A stretch of DNA of 34,086 bases. Source: Thiohalocapsa sp. (GTDB taxonomy: Bacteria > Pseudomonadota > Gammaproteobacteria > Chromatiales > Chromatiaceae). Positions 20,187 through 27,676 of this stretch are shown one piece after another. Every line of letters begins with the position of its first letter. Positions within the stretch are counted from its first letter, which is position 1. The stretch is taken from the NCBI RefSeq assembly GCF_022340605.1, contig NZ_JAJDNQ010000144.1, positions 1 through 34,086 of the forward strand. The letters are read 5' to 3'. The notes below the pieces were generated by a model. That model had not been told where the DNA came from. It was given only the letters and a program-made list of their open reading frames with translations, and ran no database searches. The position numbers and the translations under genes are program-made.

Positions 20187-20501
20187 TACCGATGGGCACG
20201 CCGATTGTTAGTTGGGCGCCCACTGTTCGCAATTGGCGCCCAGGCCGGCACCGAGGGCTAACCTGCTCAGCATTGGGCGGGTGCCGAGTTCCTTCATTTT
20301 TCAGTGCCTTGACGGCACTGAGAATGGTCGGGCATTTGGCGCGGCGGGAGACGCCAATAATCGGCGCTTCCCAATAACACCACGCCCGCCGCATTCTGCC
20401 AAGCTGTTTGCTGCTGGCTGGCCCGATGCTGTGTCCAACGCGGTTTCTCTCGCTTGCGCAATCGGCCCTTGCCGCGAACCTCAATCATAACTCCGTCCAG
20501 C

Positions 20502-20594
20502 CTGCGGGAGCGCGGTCCTCGCCGTGACGGGCGTCCAGTCGCGGCGAGGACGCCGCTCCCACAAAAGAGGCGAGGACGCCGCTCCCACAAAAGA
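20502..20594. repeat. REP-type palindrome, copy 4, with a duplicated right arm
   Basis: GCGGGAGCGCGGTCCTCGCC pairs with GGCGAGGACGCCGCTCCCAC. The right arm plus spacer (26 bases, 20543-20568) is repeated immediately at 20569-20594, so the element has one left arm and two right arms. An AATCATAACTCCGTCC head precedes it, like the heads of copies 2 and 3. It is the copy closest to the RAYT gene, about 680 bases upstream. Confidence 0.85.
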
Positions 20595-21271
20595 AAGGCG
20601 GTGGCCGCAATTACGATGGCTGCGTGGAGAGACCACGTGCCGCTGTCTACGCGACCCTACTCCGCTCGTCGGCCTGAGAGTACGTGCAGATCATCCGGGT
20701 ATTGACCATGCCTGCCGTTCTGCCAGTCGGCTGCTGGGCTTTCCCCCGGCCAGCGGTCGCCCGGTGTCCTTCGGGCAGCGGAATTCGGCGACCTCGTTCC
20801 GGCGCGATCATTTGGGCGATGGCGGCCCAAGTCGGGCCATGGGGGGCGGTCGTATCGTCGGCGAATTGGCTCGTCCCGTCGCGGAGTCTCGATCGAGCTT
20901 TAGGGAGTGCTCGGGTTCCTCGATAGGATCATGGTTGTGGATTCGTCGGCGTAATCGGGTCGCAGCGGCTACTCAGCGACAATGAACGCTGCTATTTTCC
21001 CCGCGACGGCGTCGTTGCATATCAGGACAGGCTTCACTCGAGCCCGAACGGAGCGCGCTCGGCAAGGCGGGTCTTCGAGCCGCTGTCCGGTTCGGACCAA
21101 GCAATGCCTGGGCGTGTCGATACGCAGTGAGTGTTGGTACGCTTGGGCGCCGGCTTCGTCATCCATGTTGGTCTTGCGAGACACGGGATCTCGCCAGCGT
21201 GGATCAGTCTCAGGTGACATAATACGGGCAATGTCAAGCGCGCCCGTCTTGCAGGAGAGCAGGCTACGCCA

Positions 21272-21799
21272 ATGATTGCCTATCGCCGCGCCTACGAGCC
21301 GGGCGGCTGCTACTTTTTCACAGTCGTCACCTACGAGAGACGGCCATTGCTGATCGATCACATCCTCAACCTGCGGAGTGCCTTCAGCCATGCGTTGGAA
21401 CAGCGGCCAGCACAGATGGATGCCCTCGTCATCCTGCCCGATCATCTGCACACCCTCTGGCGTCTGCCGCCTGGCGACTCGGACGTCTCGGGCCGCTGGA
21501 CGCACATCAAGCGGTTGTTTTCCGCGCAGCTGATGCACGTCGCCACGACCACCCCGTCGCAGGCCGAGGGCGACTCTGGGGTCTGGCAGCGTGGATTCGG
21601 GGAACGCCTGGTCGAGAGCGAGCAGGAGTGGCGACGATACATGGACTACATCCACTACAACCCCGTCAGGCATGGTCTGTGTCAAAGGCCCATTGAATGG
21701 CCCTATGGCACCTTCCGGTCGGCGGTGGCGGAGGGGCTGTACAACAGGGACTGGGGTAGGGAATTGCCTGACAGCATTGCCGGACTGGATCTCGAATGA
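21272..21799 (+). CDS. REP-associated tyrosine transposase (RAYT)
   Basis: A 175-residue Y1_Tnp/IS200-like single-strand nuclease domesticated to REP palindromes. It has the N-terminal GGCYFFTVVTYERRPLL, an HLH metal-site motif in ILPDHLHTLWRLP (the family's version of HUH), VWQRGFGERLVESEQEW, and the DYIHYNPVRHGL segment that carries the catalytic-tyrosine region. Such proteins nick and rejoin REP hairpins and are usually single-copy, vertically inherited genes. The ATG at 21272 follows an AGGAGAGCAGG ribosome-binding region. The gene appears intact, with no frameshift, and no inverted repeats of an autonomous insertion sequence flank it. The five REP copies in this window are its likely substrates. 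Confidence 0.93.
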   Translation: MIAYRRAYEPGGCYFFTVVTYERRPLLIDHILNLRSAFSHALEQRPAQMDALVILPDHLHTLWRLPPGDSDVSGRWTHIKRLFSAQLMHVATTTPSQAEGDSGVWQRGFGERLVESEQEWRRYMDYIHYNPVRHGLCQRPIEWPYGTFRSAVAEGLYNRDWGRELPDSIAGLDLE

Positions 21800-22013
21800 G
21801 TCTGCACCTGGGGGCGCATCCGCGGGCGATGGGGGCGCGCCGTGCGAGCCAATGCAGCCGCTGTCGGCCTCGGCAAATGCCGAATATCCCGGCGATGTCC
21901 CGGCCATGGACGCGGTCTCCGACGGCGGGACAGCGCCACGATGCACCATCGCGCTGGCGTCCCGCCACCTTTGCGTCTTGCCGTTTTTCGGCCTTTTTTC
22001 GGGAGATCAGCAC

Positions 22014-23027
22014 GTGAGCAGAGCGTCAGGTTCCTGGATCATTTCCGCCCTGGTGTTTGCGGCGCTGGTGGTCGCCGCCGCACCGGGCAATGCCGGCTCC
22101 TTCAACGAGCTGGTCGTGATCGGCGACAGCCTGTCCGACACCGGCAACATCTATGCCCGCAGCGGCGACACCTACCCCCCGTCGCCGCCGTATGACGCCG
22201 GGCGCTACTCCAATGGGCCGGTCTGGGTAGAGGTCTTGGCCGACGCACTGGGGCTGCCCGCGCCAAACGCCGTGTTTGGGCCCGCCCCCCGCGACAAGAC
22301 CAATTGGGCGCAAGGCGGAGCGACCACGGGCTACAAGACCACAGAGCTCGGCGAGACCGGCGAGACCGGTGAGATCGGTATGGCCTGGCAGGTGGACGAG
22401 ATCGCCACCGATCCGACCATCACGAGCAGGATCGAGGACGCCCTGGTGGTCGTCTGGGGCGGTGCCAACGACTTCTTGGACGCGCCGACGACGGCCGATC
22501 CCAGCACCTCGGCTAGCAATCTGGCGGACCGTGTCGAGAAGCTGATCGGCCTCGGCGCCCGGTCATTCCTGCTGGCGAATCTGCCGCCATTGGACCGGAC
22601 GCCCGAGTTCACCACCATCAACCCAGCGCTCGCGTCCCTGGCGGAAGCCTTCTCGACCGGCTTCGACACGGCCTATCGGGCGGAAGTCGCCGCGCTGGAG
22701 GCAGCTTATCCAGACGTCGAGTTCTACTACTTCGACGTGTACGCGATCTTCGAGGACGTGCTGGCCAATCCTGGCGCCTACGGTTTCACCAACGTCACGG
22801 GCAGCGCCCTGGAAGGCACCACCGTGGTTCCGGACCCCGACGATTATCTCTTCTGGGACAGTGTGCACCCGACCCGCACCGGCCATGCGGAGCTTGGTAT
22901 GTTGGCGGCGGAGTTGGTGCGTGAGCCGTCGGAGCAGCCGGCGGTGGCCCTGCTGATGATGGGGCTGGGTGGGCTCGTGGCGCAGCAACGGCGCGGAGCG
23001 ATGGGCGGCCGGCCAGCGTCGGCATAG
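22014..23027 (+). CDS. Secreted GDSL/SGNH-family esterase with a degenerate PEP-CTERM-like tail
   Basis: A 337-residue protein from a GTG start at 22014, chosen because it opens a clear signal peptide (VSRASGSWIISALVFAALVVAAAPGNAG) and follows a GGGAGA ribosome-binding site. SGNH blocks are all present: GDSLSDTGN with the nucleophilic serine, the Gly-block segment NWAQGGATTG, GGANDF (block III Asn), and DSVHPT with the Asp-x-x-His pair. It should hydrolyse esters of lipids or sugars outside the cytoplasm. The C-terminus (EPSEQPAVALLMMGLGGLVAQQRR) resembles a PEP-CTERM sorting signal: Pro/Glu stretch, hydrophobic helix, then arginines. The usual PEP triplet is degraded. A short GETGETGE repeat occurs mid-protein. 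It appears to stand alone between the RAYT and PepSY genes. Confidence 0.9.
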   Translation: MSRASGSWIISALVFAALVVAAAPGNAGSFNELVVIGDSLSDTGNIYARSGDTYPPSPPYDAGRYSNGPVWVEVLADALGLPAPNAVFGPAPRDKTNWAQGGATTGYKTTELGETGETGEIGMAWQVDEIATDPTITSRIEDALVVVWGGANDFLDAPTTADPSTSASNLADRVEKLIGLGARSFLLANLPPLDRTPEFTTINPALASLAEAFSTGFDTAYRAEVAALEAAYPDVEFYYFDVYAIFEDVLANPGAYGFTNVTGSALEGTTVVPDPDDYLFWDSVHPTRTGHAELGMLAAELVREPSEQPAVALLMMGLGGLVAQQRRGAMGGRPASA

Positions 23028-23183
23028 TGGCCGGTGCGGGCGGCCCCCTGGTTTTTCTCCCAGTTCTTCTTCCGGGGCTTCGGCCGCTCGCGCAAGGTGG
23101 CGCGCCGAGCAAGCGCGGGCACACCCAAATTTTGCGCTCGGGCGTATATTCTGGAATGCAGAACACCCTAGCGGAGCCAGGCG

Positions 23184-23540
23184 TTGCGCTCGTCAGGTCC
23201 CGAACTCCGGCTGCCCGCTGCCAGGGCACTGCGTGCGCTCCTTGCCCCGCCAGCCGCCGCGATGCTACTTCTGTGTGCGCTGGCAGCCGACGCGGACCAG
23301 GACGCCGAGCGCGCCCGGCAACTGGTACAGCATGGCGACATCCTGCCGCTGGAGCAGATCCTGGCGCGGGTCAGGCAGGCGCGCGATGGCACGCTGATCG
23401 AGCTGGGACTGCGCCAGGAAGGGGATCATGGTACCTATGTCTATGAAGTGAAACTGCTGGACGCCCAAGGGCGGCTCTGGGAGATGGAACTCGACGCCGC
23501 CACCGGAGAGGTGATCGAGCAGGAGCCGGACGACGACTGA
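23184..23540 (+). CDS. Exported PepSY-domain protein
   Basis: A 118-residue protein read from a TTG at 23184, preceded 8 bases upstream by GGAG; the ATG at 23262 is the alternative but would cut the signal peptide's basic region. The n-region (RLPAARALRALL) and hydrophobic core (APPAAAMLLLCALAADA) form a signal sequence. The mature part is one PepSY domain: ILPLEQILARVRQARDGTLIELGLRQ, then YVYEVKLLDAQGRLWEMELDAATGEVIEQEPDDD with an acidic tail. PepSY proteins inhibit proteases or tune periplasmic sensing. It is ten bases upstream of an OmpR-family regulator and a PhoQ-like kinase, a common trio, and probably modulates that kinase (inference). Confidence 0.85.
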   Translation: MRSSGPELRLPAARALRALLAPPAAAMLLLCALAADADQDAERARQLVQHGDILPLEQILARVRQARDGTLIELGLRQEGDHGTYVYEVKLLDAQGRLWEMELDAATGEVIEQEPDDD

Positions 23541-23550
23541 CCCCTTTGCG

Positions 23551-24216
23551 ATGCGCTTGCTGTTGATTGAAGACGACGCCGAGCTCGCCCGCGGCCTGCG
23601 CCAGGACCTCGCCGCCGCGGGCTATGCCGTGGACTGGGCCAAGGACGGCACCGACGGCGCCTTCCTCGGCACCGAAGAGCCCTATGACGTTGTCGTGCTG
23701 GACCTTGGCCTGCCCGGCAAGCCGGGTCTCCAGGTGCTCGCCGAGTGGCGTGCCGCTGGCGTCCACACCCCCGTGTTGATCCTCACCGCCCGGGACGCCT
23801 GGCACGAGCGGGTGGACGGGCTGCGCGCCGGTGCCGACGACTACCTCGGCAAGCCCTTCCACGTGCAGGAGCTGCTGGCGCGGCTGCAGGCTCTGACCCG
23901 CCGCAGCGCCGGCCAGGCGAGTCCGACCCTGCGGGTCGCCGGCCTGGAGCTGGACGAGGCCCGCCAGTGCGTGCTGTTGCCGGACGGCGCGGAGCACAAC
24001 CTGACGGGCACCGAGTTCCGGCTGCTGCGCGTCTTCATGCGCAACCCGGACAAGGTCCTGTCCAAGGAGCGTCTGACCGAGCTGGTCTACGATCAGCACG
24101 CCGAGCACGGCAGCAACCTCATCGAGGTCTATGTGCGCCGGCTGCGCGGTAAGATCGGCCAACACCATTTGCGCACCCAGCGTGGGCAAGGCTATGTCTT
24201 CCCATCGAGTCCCTGA
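23551..24216 (+). CDS. OmpR/PhoP-family response regulator
   Basis: A 221-residue regulator. The receiver has acidic residues E8, D9, D10, phosphoacceptor D51 in VLDLGLPG, T79 in LTAR and the usual lysine in YLGKPF. The DNA-binding domain is a winged helix: LTGTEFRLLRVFMRNPDKVLSKERL, then SNLIEVYVRRLRGKIG and the wing RTQRGQGYVF. It should bind direct repeats about 11 bases apart; such repeats are found in front of the efflux operon (26084) and the 32685 gene. The kinase gene overlaps its 3' end. Paired with a PhoQ-like kinase and PepSY protein, it is plausibly a metal- or envelope-stress sensor. Regulation of those targets is inference. Confidence 0.93.
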   Translation: MRLLLIEDDAELARGLRQDLAAAGYAVDWAKDGTDGAFLGTEEPYDVVVLDLGLPGKPGLQVLAEWRAAGVHTPVLILTARDAWHERVDGLRAGADDYLGKPFHVQELLARLQALTRRSAGQASPTLRVAGLELDEARQCVLLPDGAEHNLTGTEFRLLRVFMRNPDKVLSKERLTELVYDQHAEHGSNLIEVYVRRLRGKIGQHHLRTQRGQGYVFPSSP

Positions 24217-25693
24217 TGCTGGCCTCGCCCAGCAGGGCGCCATCCATTCCGGCCGTGCCGCCGAGCGCGACGCGGCGCCCGCGCGCCGGCGCCGTTGGGC
24301 CTTCACGCCCATGGACTCCCTGGAGAACCGGCTCATCCTGGGCCTGGGGCTGAGCCTGGCGCTGCTGATCGGCGCCGCCTGGCTGCTCGGCCACAGCGCC
24401 CTGCACAGCAGCACTGACGCCTATGTGCTCTCGCGCTTGGAGCACGACGCCCAGGCACTGCTGGGGCGGATGGAGCACGCGGGTGAGATCGACGGCGCCG
24501 CCCGGCACCTGCTGCCCATCTATCGCCAGCCCTTCTCGGGGCACTATTACAAGGTGCTGACCGATGGGGAGGTGGCGCGCTCCCGCTCCCTGTGGGATCA
24601 GGATCTCGACGTGCCTGCGCTGGCCGTCGGCAAGGTGCGCACCTGGCACACCCGCGGCCCCAGCGGCCAGCCGCTGCTGGTTCGCGCCGCGGGCTACCAG
24701 GTGGGGCAGCATACCGTCACTGTCGCCATTGCCGAGGATATGACCCCGTTGCTCGGCACCCTGCAGGGCTTCGAGCGGCTGTTCGCGATCCTCGCCGTGG
24801 TCGGACTGGCGATGATGCTCGTGATGCAGCGGCTCATCCTGCGCTGGTCCTTCCGCCGGTTGCGACCCGTCTATCAGGACATCGACGCGCTGGAGCGCGG
24901 CGCCACCAGTCGCCTCACCGAGCGTGTGCCAGCCGAGATTCTGCCCCTGGTGCGCAAGCTGAACGGCCTGCTCGCCGTCTACGAGCAGCGGCTGACGCGC
25001 TCGCGCAACGCCGCCGGCAACCTGGCGCACGCGCTGAAGGGGCCGCTCAACATCATGCGCCAGCAGTTGCGTGCGCCGGCCGCGGCCGACGGTCAGGCCG
25101 GCACGCTGTTCCAGTTGGCGTCACAAGAGCTCGGCGCGCGCGAGGTCTGCGCCAGTCAGGTGGAGCGCATTCGCGAGCTGGTGGAGCGCGAGCTCAAGCG
25201 CGCGCGCATCGCCGGCCGCGCCAAGGCGGGCTCGGTATTCGACCCTGCCGAAGAGGTGCCGGACCTGCGCCGCCTGTTGCTCACGCTGTACCGCGGCAAG
25301 TCCCTCGACATCGACTGCCGCAACCAGCTCGCCGGTCCGATCGCCGCCGACCGTGAGGACCTGCTGGAGATCCTCGGCACCCTGCTGGACAACGCCTGCA
25401 AGTGGGCCGAGCGGCGCGTCCGTTGCACCCTGATGCCGGCGCCGGGTGGCGCCGGCGCCGTACGCATGGTGGTGGAGGATGACGGACCCGGCTGCGACCC
25501 GGCGGAGCTGGAGCGCATCGCCCGTCGCGGCGAGCGCCTGGACGAGCAGGTGGACGGTCATGGCCTCGGGCTCGCCATCGCGCGCGAGATCGCCGAGTCC
25601 TACGGCGGCGGCATCACGCTCGGCCGTTCCGCGGACCTGGGCGGTTTTCTGGCACAGGTGGAGCTGCCGCTGACGGAGAGTCGGGGCACCTAG
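24194..25693 (+). CDS. PhoQ-like sensor histidine kinase
   Basis: The ATG at 24194 gives 499 residues and overlaps the regulator by 23 bases, with AAGG just upstream; the ATG at 24311 (MDSLENRL) would remove a basic, low-complexity N-terminus and is a real alternative. Order: first membrane helix (LILGLGLSLALLIGAAWLLG), a periplasmic sensor of about 130 residues, second helix (LFAILAVVGLAMMLVM), HAMP-like linker, H-box LAHALKGPL of the PhoQ type, then ATP-binding boxes LLDNACKWAE, EDDGPG and GHGLGLAIAREI. It phosphorylates the adjacent OmpR-family regulator. The periplasmic sensor sequence is not strongly acidic, so a Mg-type ligand patch is not evident. Confidence 0.92.
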   Translation: MSSHRVPDAGLAQQGAIHSGRAAERDAAPARRRRWAFTPMDSLENRLILGLGLSLALLIGAAWLLGHSALHSSTDAYVLSRLEHDAQALLGRMEHAGEIDGAARHLLPIYRQPFSGHYYKVLTDGEVARSRSLWDQDLDVPALAVGKVRTWHTRGPSGQPLLVRAAGYQVGQHTVTVAIAEDMTPLLGTLQGFERLFAILAVVGLAMMLVMQRLILRWSFRRLRPVYQDIDALERGATSRLTERVPAEILPLVRKLNGLLAVYEQRLTRSRNAAGNLAHALKGPLNIMRQQLRAPAAADGQAGTLFQLASQELGAREVCASQVERIRELVERELKRARIAGRAKAGSVFDPAEEVPDLRRLLLTLYRGKSLDIDCRNQLAGPIAADREDLLEILGTLLDNACKWAERRVRCTLMPAPGGAGAVRMVVEDDGPGCDPAELERIARRGERLDEQVDGHGLGLAIAREIAESYGGGITLGRSADLGGFLAQVELPLTESRGT

Positions 25694-25729
25694 GAACGGT
25701 TCAAGAACGACTGAAACGTCGCGGAAGTA

Positions 25730-25753
25730 GTGGATGAAGCGAAGCGCATCCAC
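25730..25753. repeat. GTGGATG...CATCCAC hairpin element
   Basis: GTGGATG (25730-25736) and CATCCAC (25747-25753) pair around AAGCGAAGCG. Similar GTGGATGCGCTTCGC-like palindromes are widespread intergenic repeats in gammaproteobacteria; that comparison is from general knowledge. Only this copy is seen in the window. Confidence 0.55.
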
Positions 25754-25888
25754 CGCAGGCCAAGCGGATCGTAGTCGGGCCGACGAAGGATGCCTAACAA
25801 TTAGGCGGTTACGTTGCGCACCCTGTCGGGCTTTGTCTCTCAGCTCGACCCGTGACGGATTCGTGCCCAGTTTCCAGGGTGCCGAAGC

Positions 25889-25986
25889 ACTAGTGGAGCG
25901 TTTCTCCCAACTTTGCTTTCGTTGTCGTTGTCGTTGTCGTTGTCGAGTATCCAATTACGACCACGACCACGACCACGACCACGACC
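25889..25986. repeat. Hexamer-armed hairpin element, copy 1
   Basis: Four GTTGTC units (25921-25944), a central GAGTATCCAATTAC, then four GACCAC units (25959-25982) plus a partial. Each hexamer of one arm pairs five of six bases with the other arm. A conserved leader, ACTAGTGGAGCGTTTCTCCC, begins at 25889. An almost identical element lies at 33096-33185, beyond the efflux module. Confidence 0.85.
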
Positions 25987-26083
25987 TGAGACGGTCTCGG
26001 GACTTGTGGACTGGTGCACTAGCCTTGCGCCCGCTCGAATCCGCCACCCCTCTCCCTCGGCGCTGGTCGGAGCACCCGTTCCC

Positions 26084-26116
26084 TTTCAGCTCCGTTTCAG
26101 CAAGCACCCCTAGCCT
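26084..26116 (+). promoter_or_regulatory. OmpR/PhoP-type box and -10 element before the efflux operon
   Basis: Direct repeats TTTCAG (26084-26089) and TTTCAG (26095-26100) are separated by five bases, then ten bases to a TAGCCT -10 (26111-26116). The same layout, with strong identity through GTTTCAG, TAGCCTG and TCAAGTC, occurs at 32617-32649. This is how OmpR/PhoP-family activators usually sit at promoters lacking a -35. The adjacent regulator (23551) is the natural candidate. Predicted start near 26123 leaves a leader of about 88 bases. Confidence 0.65.
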
Positions 26117-26210
26117 GTGCGTCAAGTCCTAGAGCGGCAGTGGGTGATCGCGCCCGCCGCGCCCCGTGTCCGCTCGACCACGTCGAGCCAAACTCAGAGG
26201 AAGACTTCTG

Positions 26211-26342
26211 ATGCACATCCAGGCACCGATTCCCTCGGCGCTGGCGCTGTCCGCGACCATGTCGGCCGCCGCGGCGCAGGCCCCGGCCGCCGACGAGGCA
26301 GCCGCCGACGACGGCACCCTGGTGGCCGAGGACGAAGATTGA
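26211..26342 (+). CDS. Small acidic exported peptide at the head of the efflux operon
   Basis: A 43-residue frame starting MHIQAPIPSALALSATMSAA, preceded by a good AGAGGAAG ribosome-binding site nine bases upstream. The N-terminal half is hydrophobic and Ala-rich, like a weak signal sequence without positive charge. The C-terminal half (ADEAAADDGTLVAEDED) is strongly acidic, with eight Asp/Glu in its last 16 residues. It ends 23 bases before the TolC-like gene and downstream of the promoter block. It could be a metal-binding periplasmic peptide or a leader peptide. No family is recognised; the ribosome-binding site, codon bias and position support it. Confidence 0.5.
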   Translation: MHIQAPIPSALALSATMSAAAAQAPAADEAAADDGTLVAEDED

Positions 26343-26365
26343 GTCTCGCCCCGCGATACAGCCCC

Positions 26366-27676
26366 ATGGAAACCCGCAATGAACCGCGACGCGTGCCACG
26401 CCAGGCCCAGGGTCAGGCCCAGGCACCGCGCCGCCCCTGGCGCAAGCCGCCTGCGGCGGCCTCGCTGCTGCTGACGGCGCTAATCGCCGCCGGCGCCTGG
26501 CAGCAGGCCGCGGCCGCGACCCTCGGTGAGGCGGTGAGCTCGGCGCTCGCGCTCGCCGGCCAGGGCCAGCGGTTGGCGGCGGAGCGCGCGGTCGGCAGCG
26601 CGCTGCGCGAGAAGGCCCACGGCCTGCTCGCCGACAACCCGGCGCTGCGCCTCAAGGTCCTCTCGGACCGCGCCACCGGCAACCAGGGCACCTACGAGCT
26701 GGAGGGCATGGTGGATCTGCCGCTGTTGCTGCCGGGCCAGCGCAGCGCGCGGCTGGACCTGGCCGACAGCACCGACGCCGCCGCCGACGCCCTCATGCAG
26801 CGGCTGCGGTGGGAGATGACCGGCCTGGTGCGCGAGGCGGTCTGGGACGCGGCACTGGCGGAAGGCCGGCTGCGGCAGGCGGAGGGCGCGCTGGCCAGTG
26901 CCAAGGCGCTGGAGGCGGCCGTGGGCAAGCGCAAGGGCGCCGGTGAGCTGGCACAGCTCGACCTGCTGCTGGCCCGCCAGGAGACCCTGGCCAGCCAGAG
27001 CGACCTGGACGCCGCCCTCGCCGCCCATGCCGAGGCCATGGCCGCCTACCGCAGCCTCACTGGCCAGCAGCAACTGCCGGACCCGCTCACCGAGCCCGCG
27101 CCGTCGCTTGCGCCGACAGCGGCGAGCGACTCGCCGGTACCGCCCGGCCACCCGCTGCTGGCGAGCCTGGAGCAGGCGGTGGCGACGGCACGCTCGGAGC
27201 GCTCGCGGGTGAGCGCCGACCGGCGCGGCAATCCCATCCTGAGCTTCGGTGCCAAGCGTGCGCGCGCCGACCGCTATTCACCGGACGACGACGCTCTGCA
27301 GATGGAGGTGATCCTGCCGTTCGGCCTCAAGCGCGCCACCGCGCCCGACATGGCGCGGGCAGAGCGCGACTACACCGCGCAGCTCGCCGAGCTCCAGCAG
27401 GCCCGCCAGACGGTGGCCAAGGACGTGGCCACGGCTCGTGTCGCGGTGGCGGGTGCGTCACAGCAGCTCGCCAGCGCCCGCGAGCGCACCAAGGTCACCG
27501 ACGCCGCGCTGCAACTGGCCCGGCGCGCCTTCGATCTGGGCGAAGGCGACCTCGCCGCCCTGCTGCGCGCCGAGGAGCGCGCCCGCGAGGCCCACCTGAA
27601 CCTCGCGTTGCGCGAGCTGGAGCAGGACCGGGCGCTGTCCCGTCTCAATCAAGCACTTGGAGTGATACCGGAATGA
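26366..27676 (+). CDS. TolC-family outer-membrane efflux channel (CzcC-like)
   Basis: A 436-residue protein with an extended signal sequence (basic, Pro/Gln-rich n-region, then AAASLLLTALIAAGAWQQAAAA). No lipobox cysteine follows, so it is not an obvious lipoprotein. The mature part consists of two long alpha-helical repeats rich in Ala, Leu, Arg and Gln, typical of outer-membrane efflux proteins: LREKAHGLLADNPALRLKV, then the mirrored second half ending REAHLNLALRELEQDRALSRLNQALG. It forms the outer-membrane tunnel of the RND efflux complex encoded downstream. The ATG at 26366 was chosen over upstream frames that overlap the small acidic peptide. Its stop overlaps the adaptor start (ATGA). 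Confidence 0.87.
   Translation: METRNEPRRVPRQAQGQAQAPRRPWRKPPAAASLLLTALIAAGAWQQAAAATLGEAVSSALALAGQGQRLAAERAVGSALREKAHGLLADNPALRLKVLSDRATGNQGTYELEGMVDLPLLLPGQRSARLDLADSTDAAADALMQRLRWEMTGLVREAVWDAALAEGRLRQAEGALASAKALEAAVGKRKGAGELAQLDLLLARQETLASQSDLDAALAAHAEAMAAYRSLTGQQQLPDPLTEPAPSLAPTAASDSPVPPGHPLLASLEQAVATARSERSRVSADRRGNPILSFGAKRARADRYSPDDDALQMEVILPFGLKRATAPDMARAERDYTAQLAELQQARQTVAKDVATARVAVAGASQQLASARERTKVTDAALQLARRAFDLGEGDLAALLRAEERAREAHLNLALRELEQDRALSRLNQALGVIPE

Larger units (their letters stand above)
20135..21271. other. 1.1-kb non-coding, palindrome-rich region
   Basis: No gene is supported. Short open frames here lack family resemblance and normal codon use. Visible structures are: a perfect 8-bp hairpin (20167-20186); two GCGCCCA-type palindromes near 20214 and 20235; an 8-bp hairpin TCAGTGCC/GGCACTGA (20301-20321); an imperfect hairpin GGGA-CGCC/GGCG-TCCC (20346-20372); and a REP cluster (20502-20594). 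From about 20600 to the RAYT gene I see no recognisable element; it may be decayed mobile or gene sequence. Confidence 0.55.
25694..26083. other. Intergenic region with two hairpin elements
   Basis: No gene is supported between the kinase and the efflux operon's control region. It contains a GTGGATG/CATCCAC hairpin (25730-25753) and the hexamer-armed element (25889-25986). Confidence 0.6.

Noticed and set aside
20301..20321. Intrinsic terminator TCAGTGCC-TTGAC-GGCACTGA
   Set aside because: The T-run precedes the stem on the plus strand and there is no T-run after it on either strand.
20524..20985. A 153-codon open frame beginning in the REP cluster
   Set aside because: It starts within repeated palindromes and reads through non-conserved sequence; no domain or ribosome-binding site supports it.
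21272..21799. Autonomous insertion sequence around the transposase gene
   Set aside because: No paired end structures or target duplications are visible directly next to the gene, and the protein has RAYT-type motifs, so a domesticated single-copy gene is more likely.
23145..23150. TATATT as -10 promoter of the PepSY gene
   Set aside because: No acceptable -35 box and no TTTCAG-type direct repeat lie at the right distance, so I do not list it.
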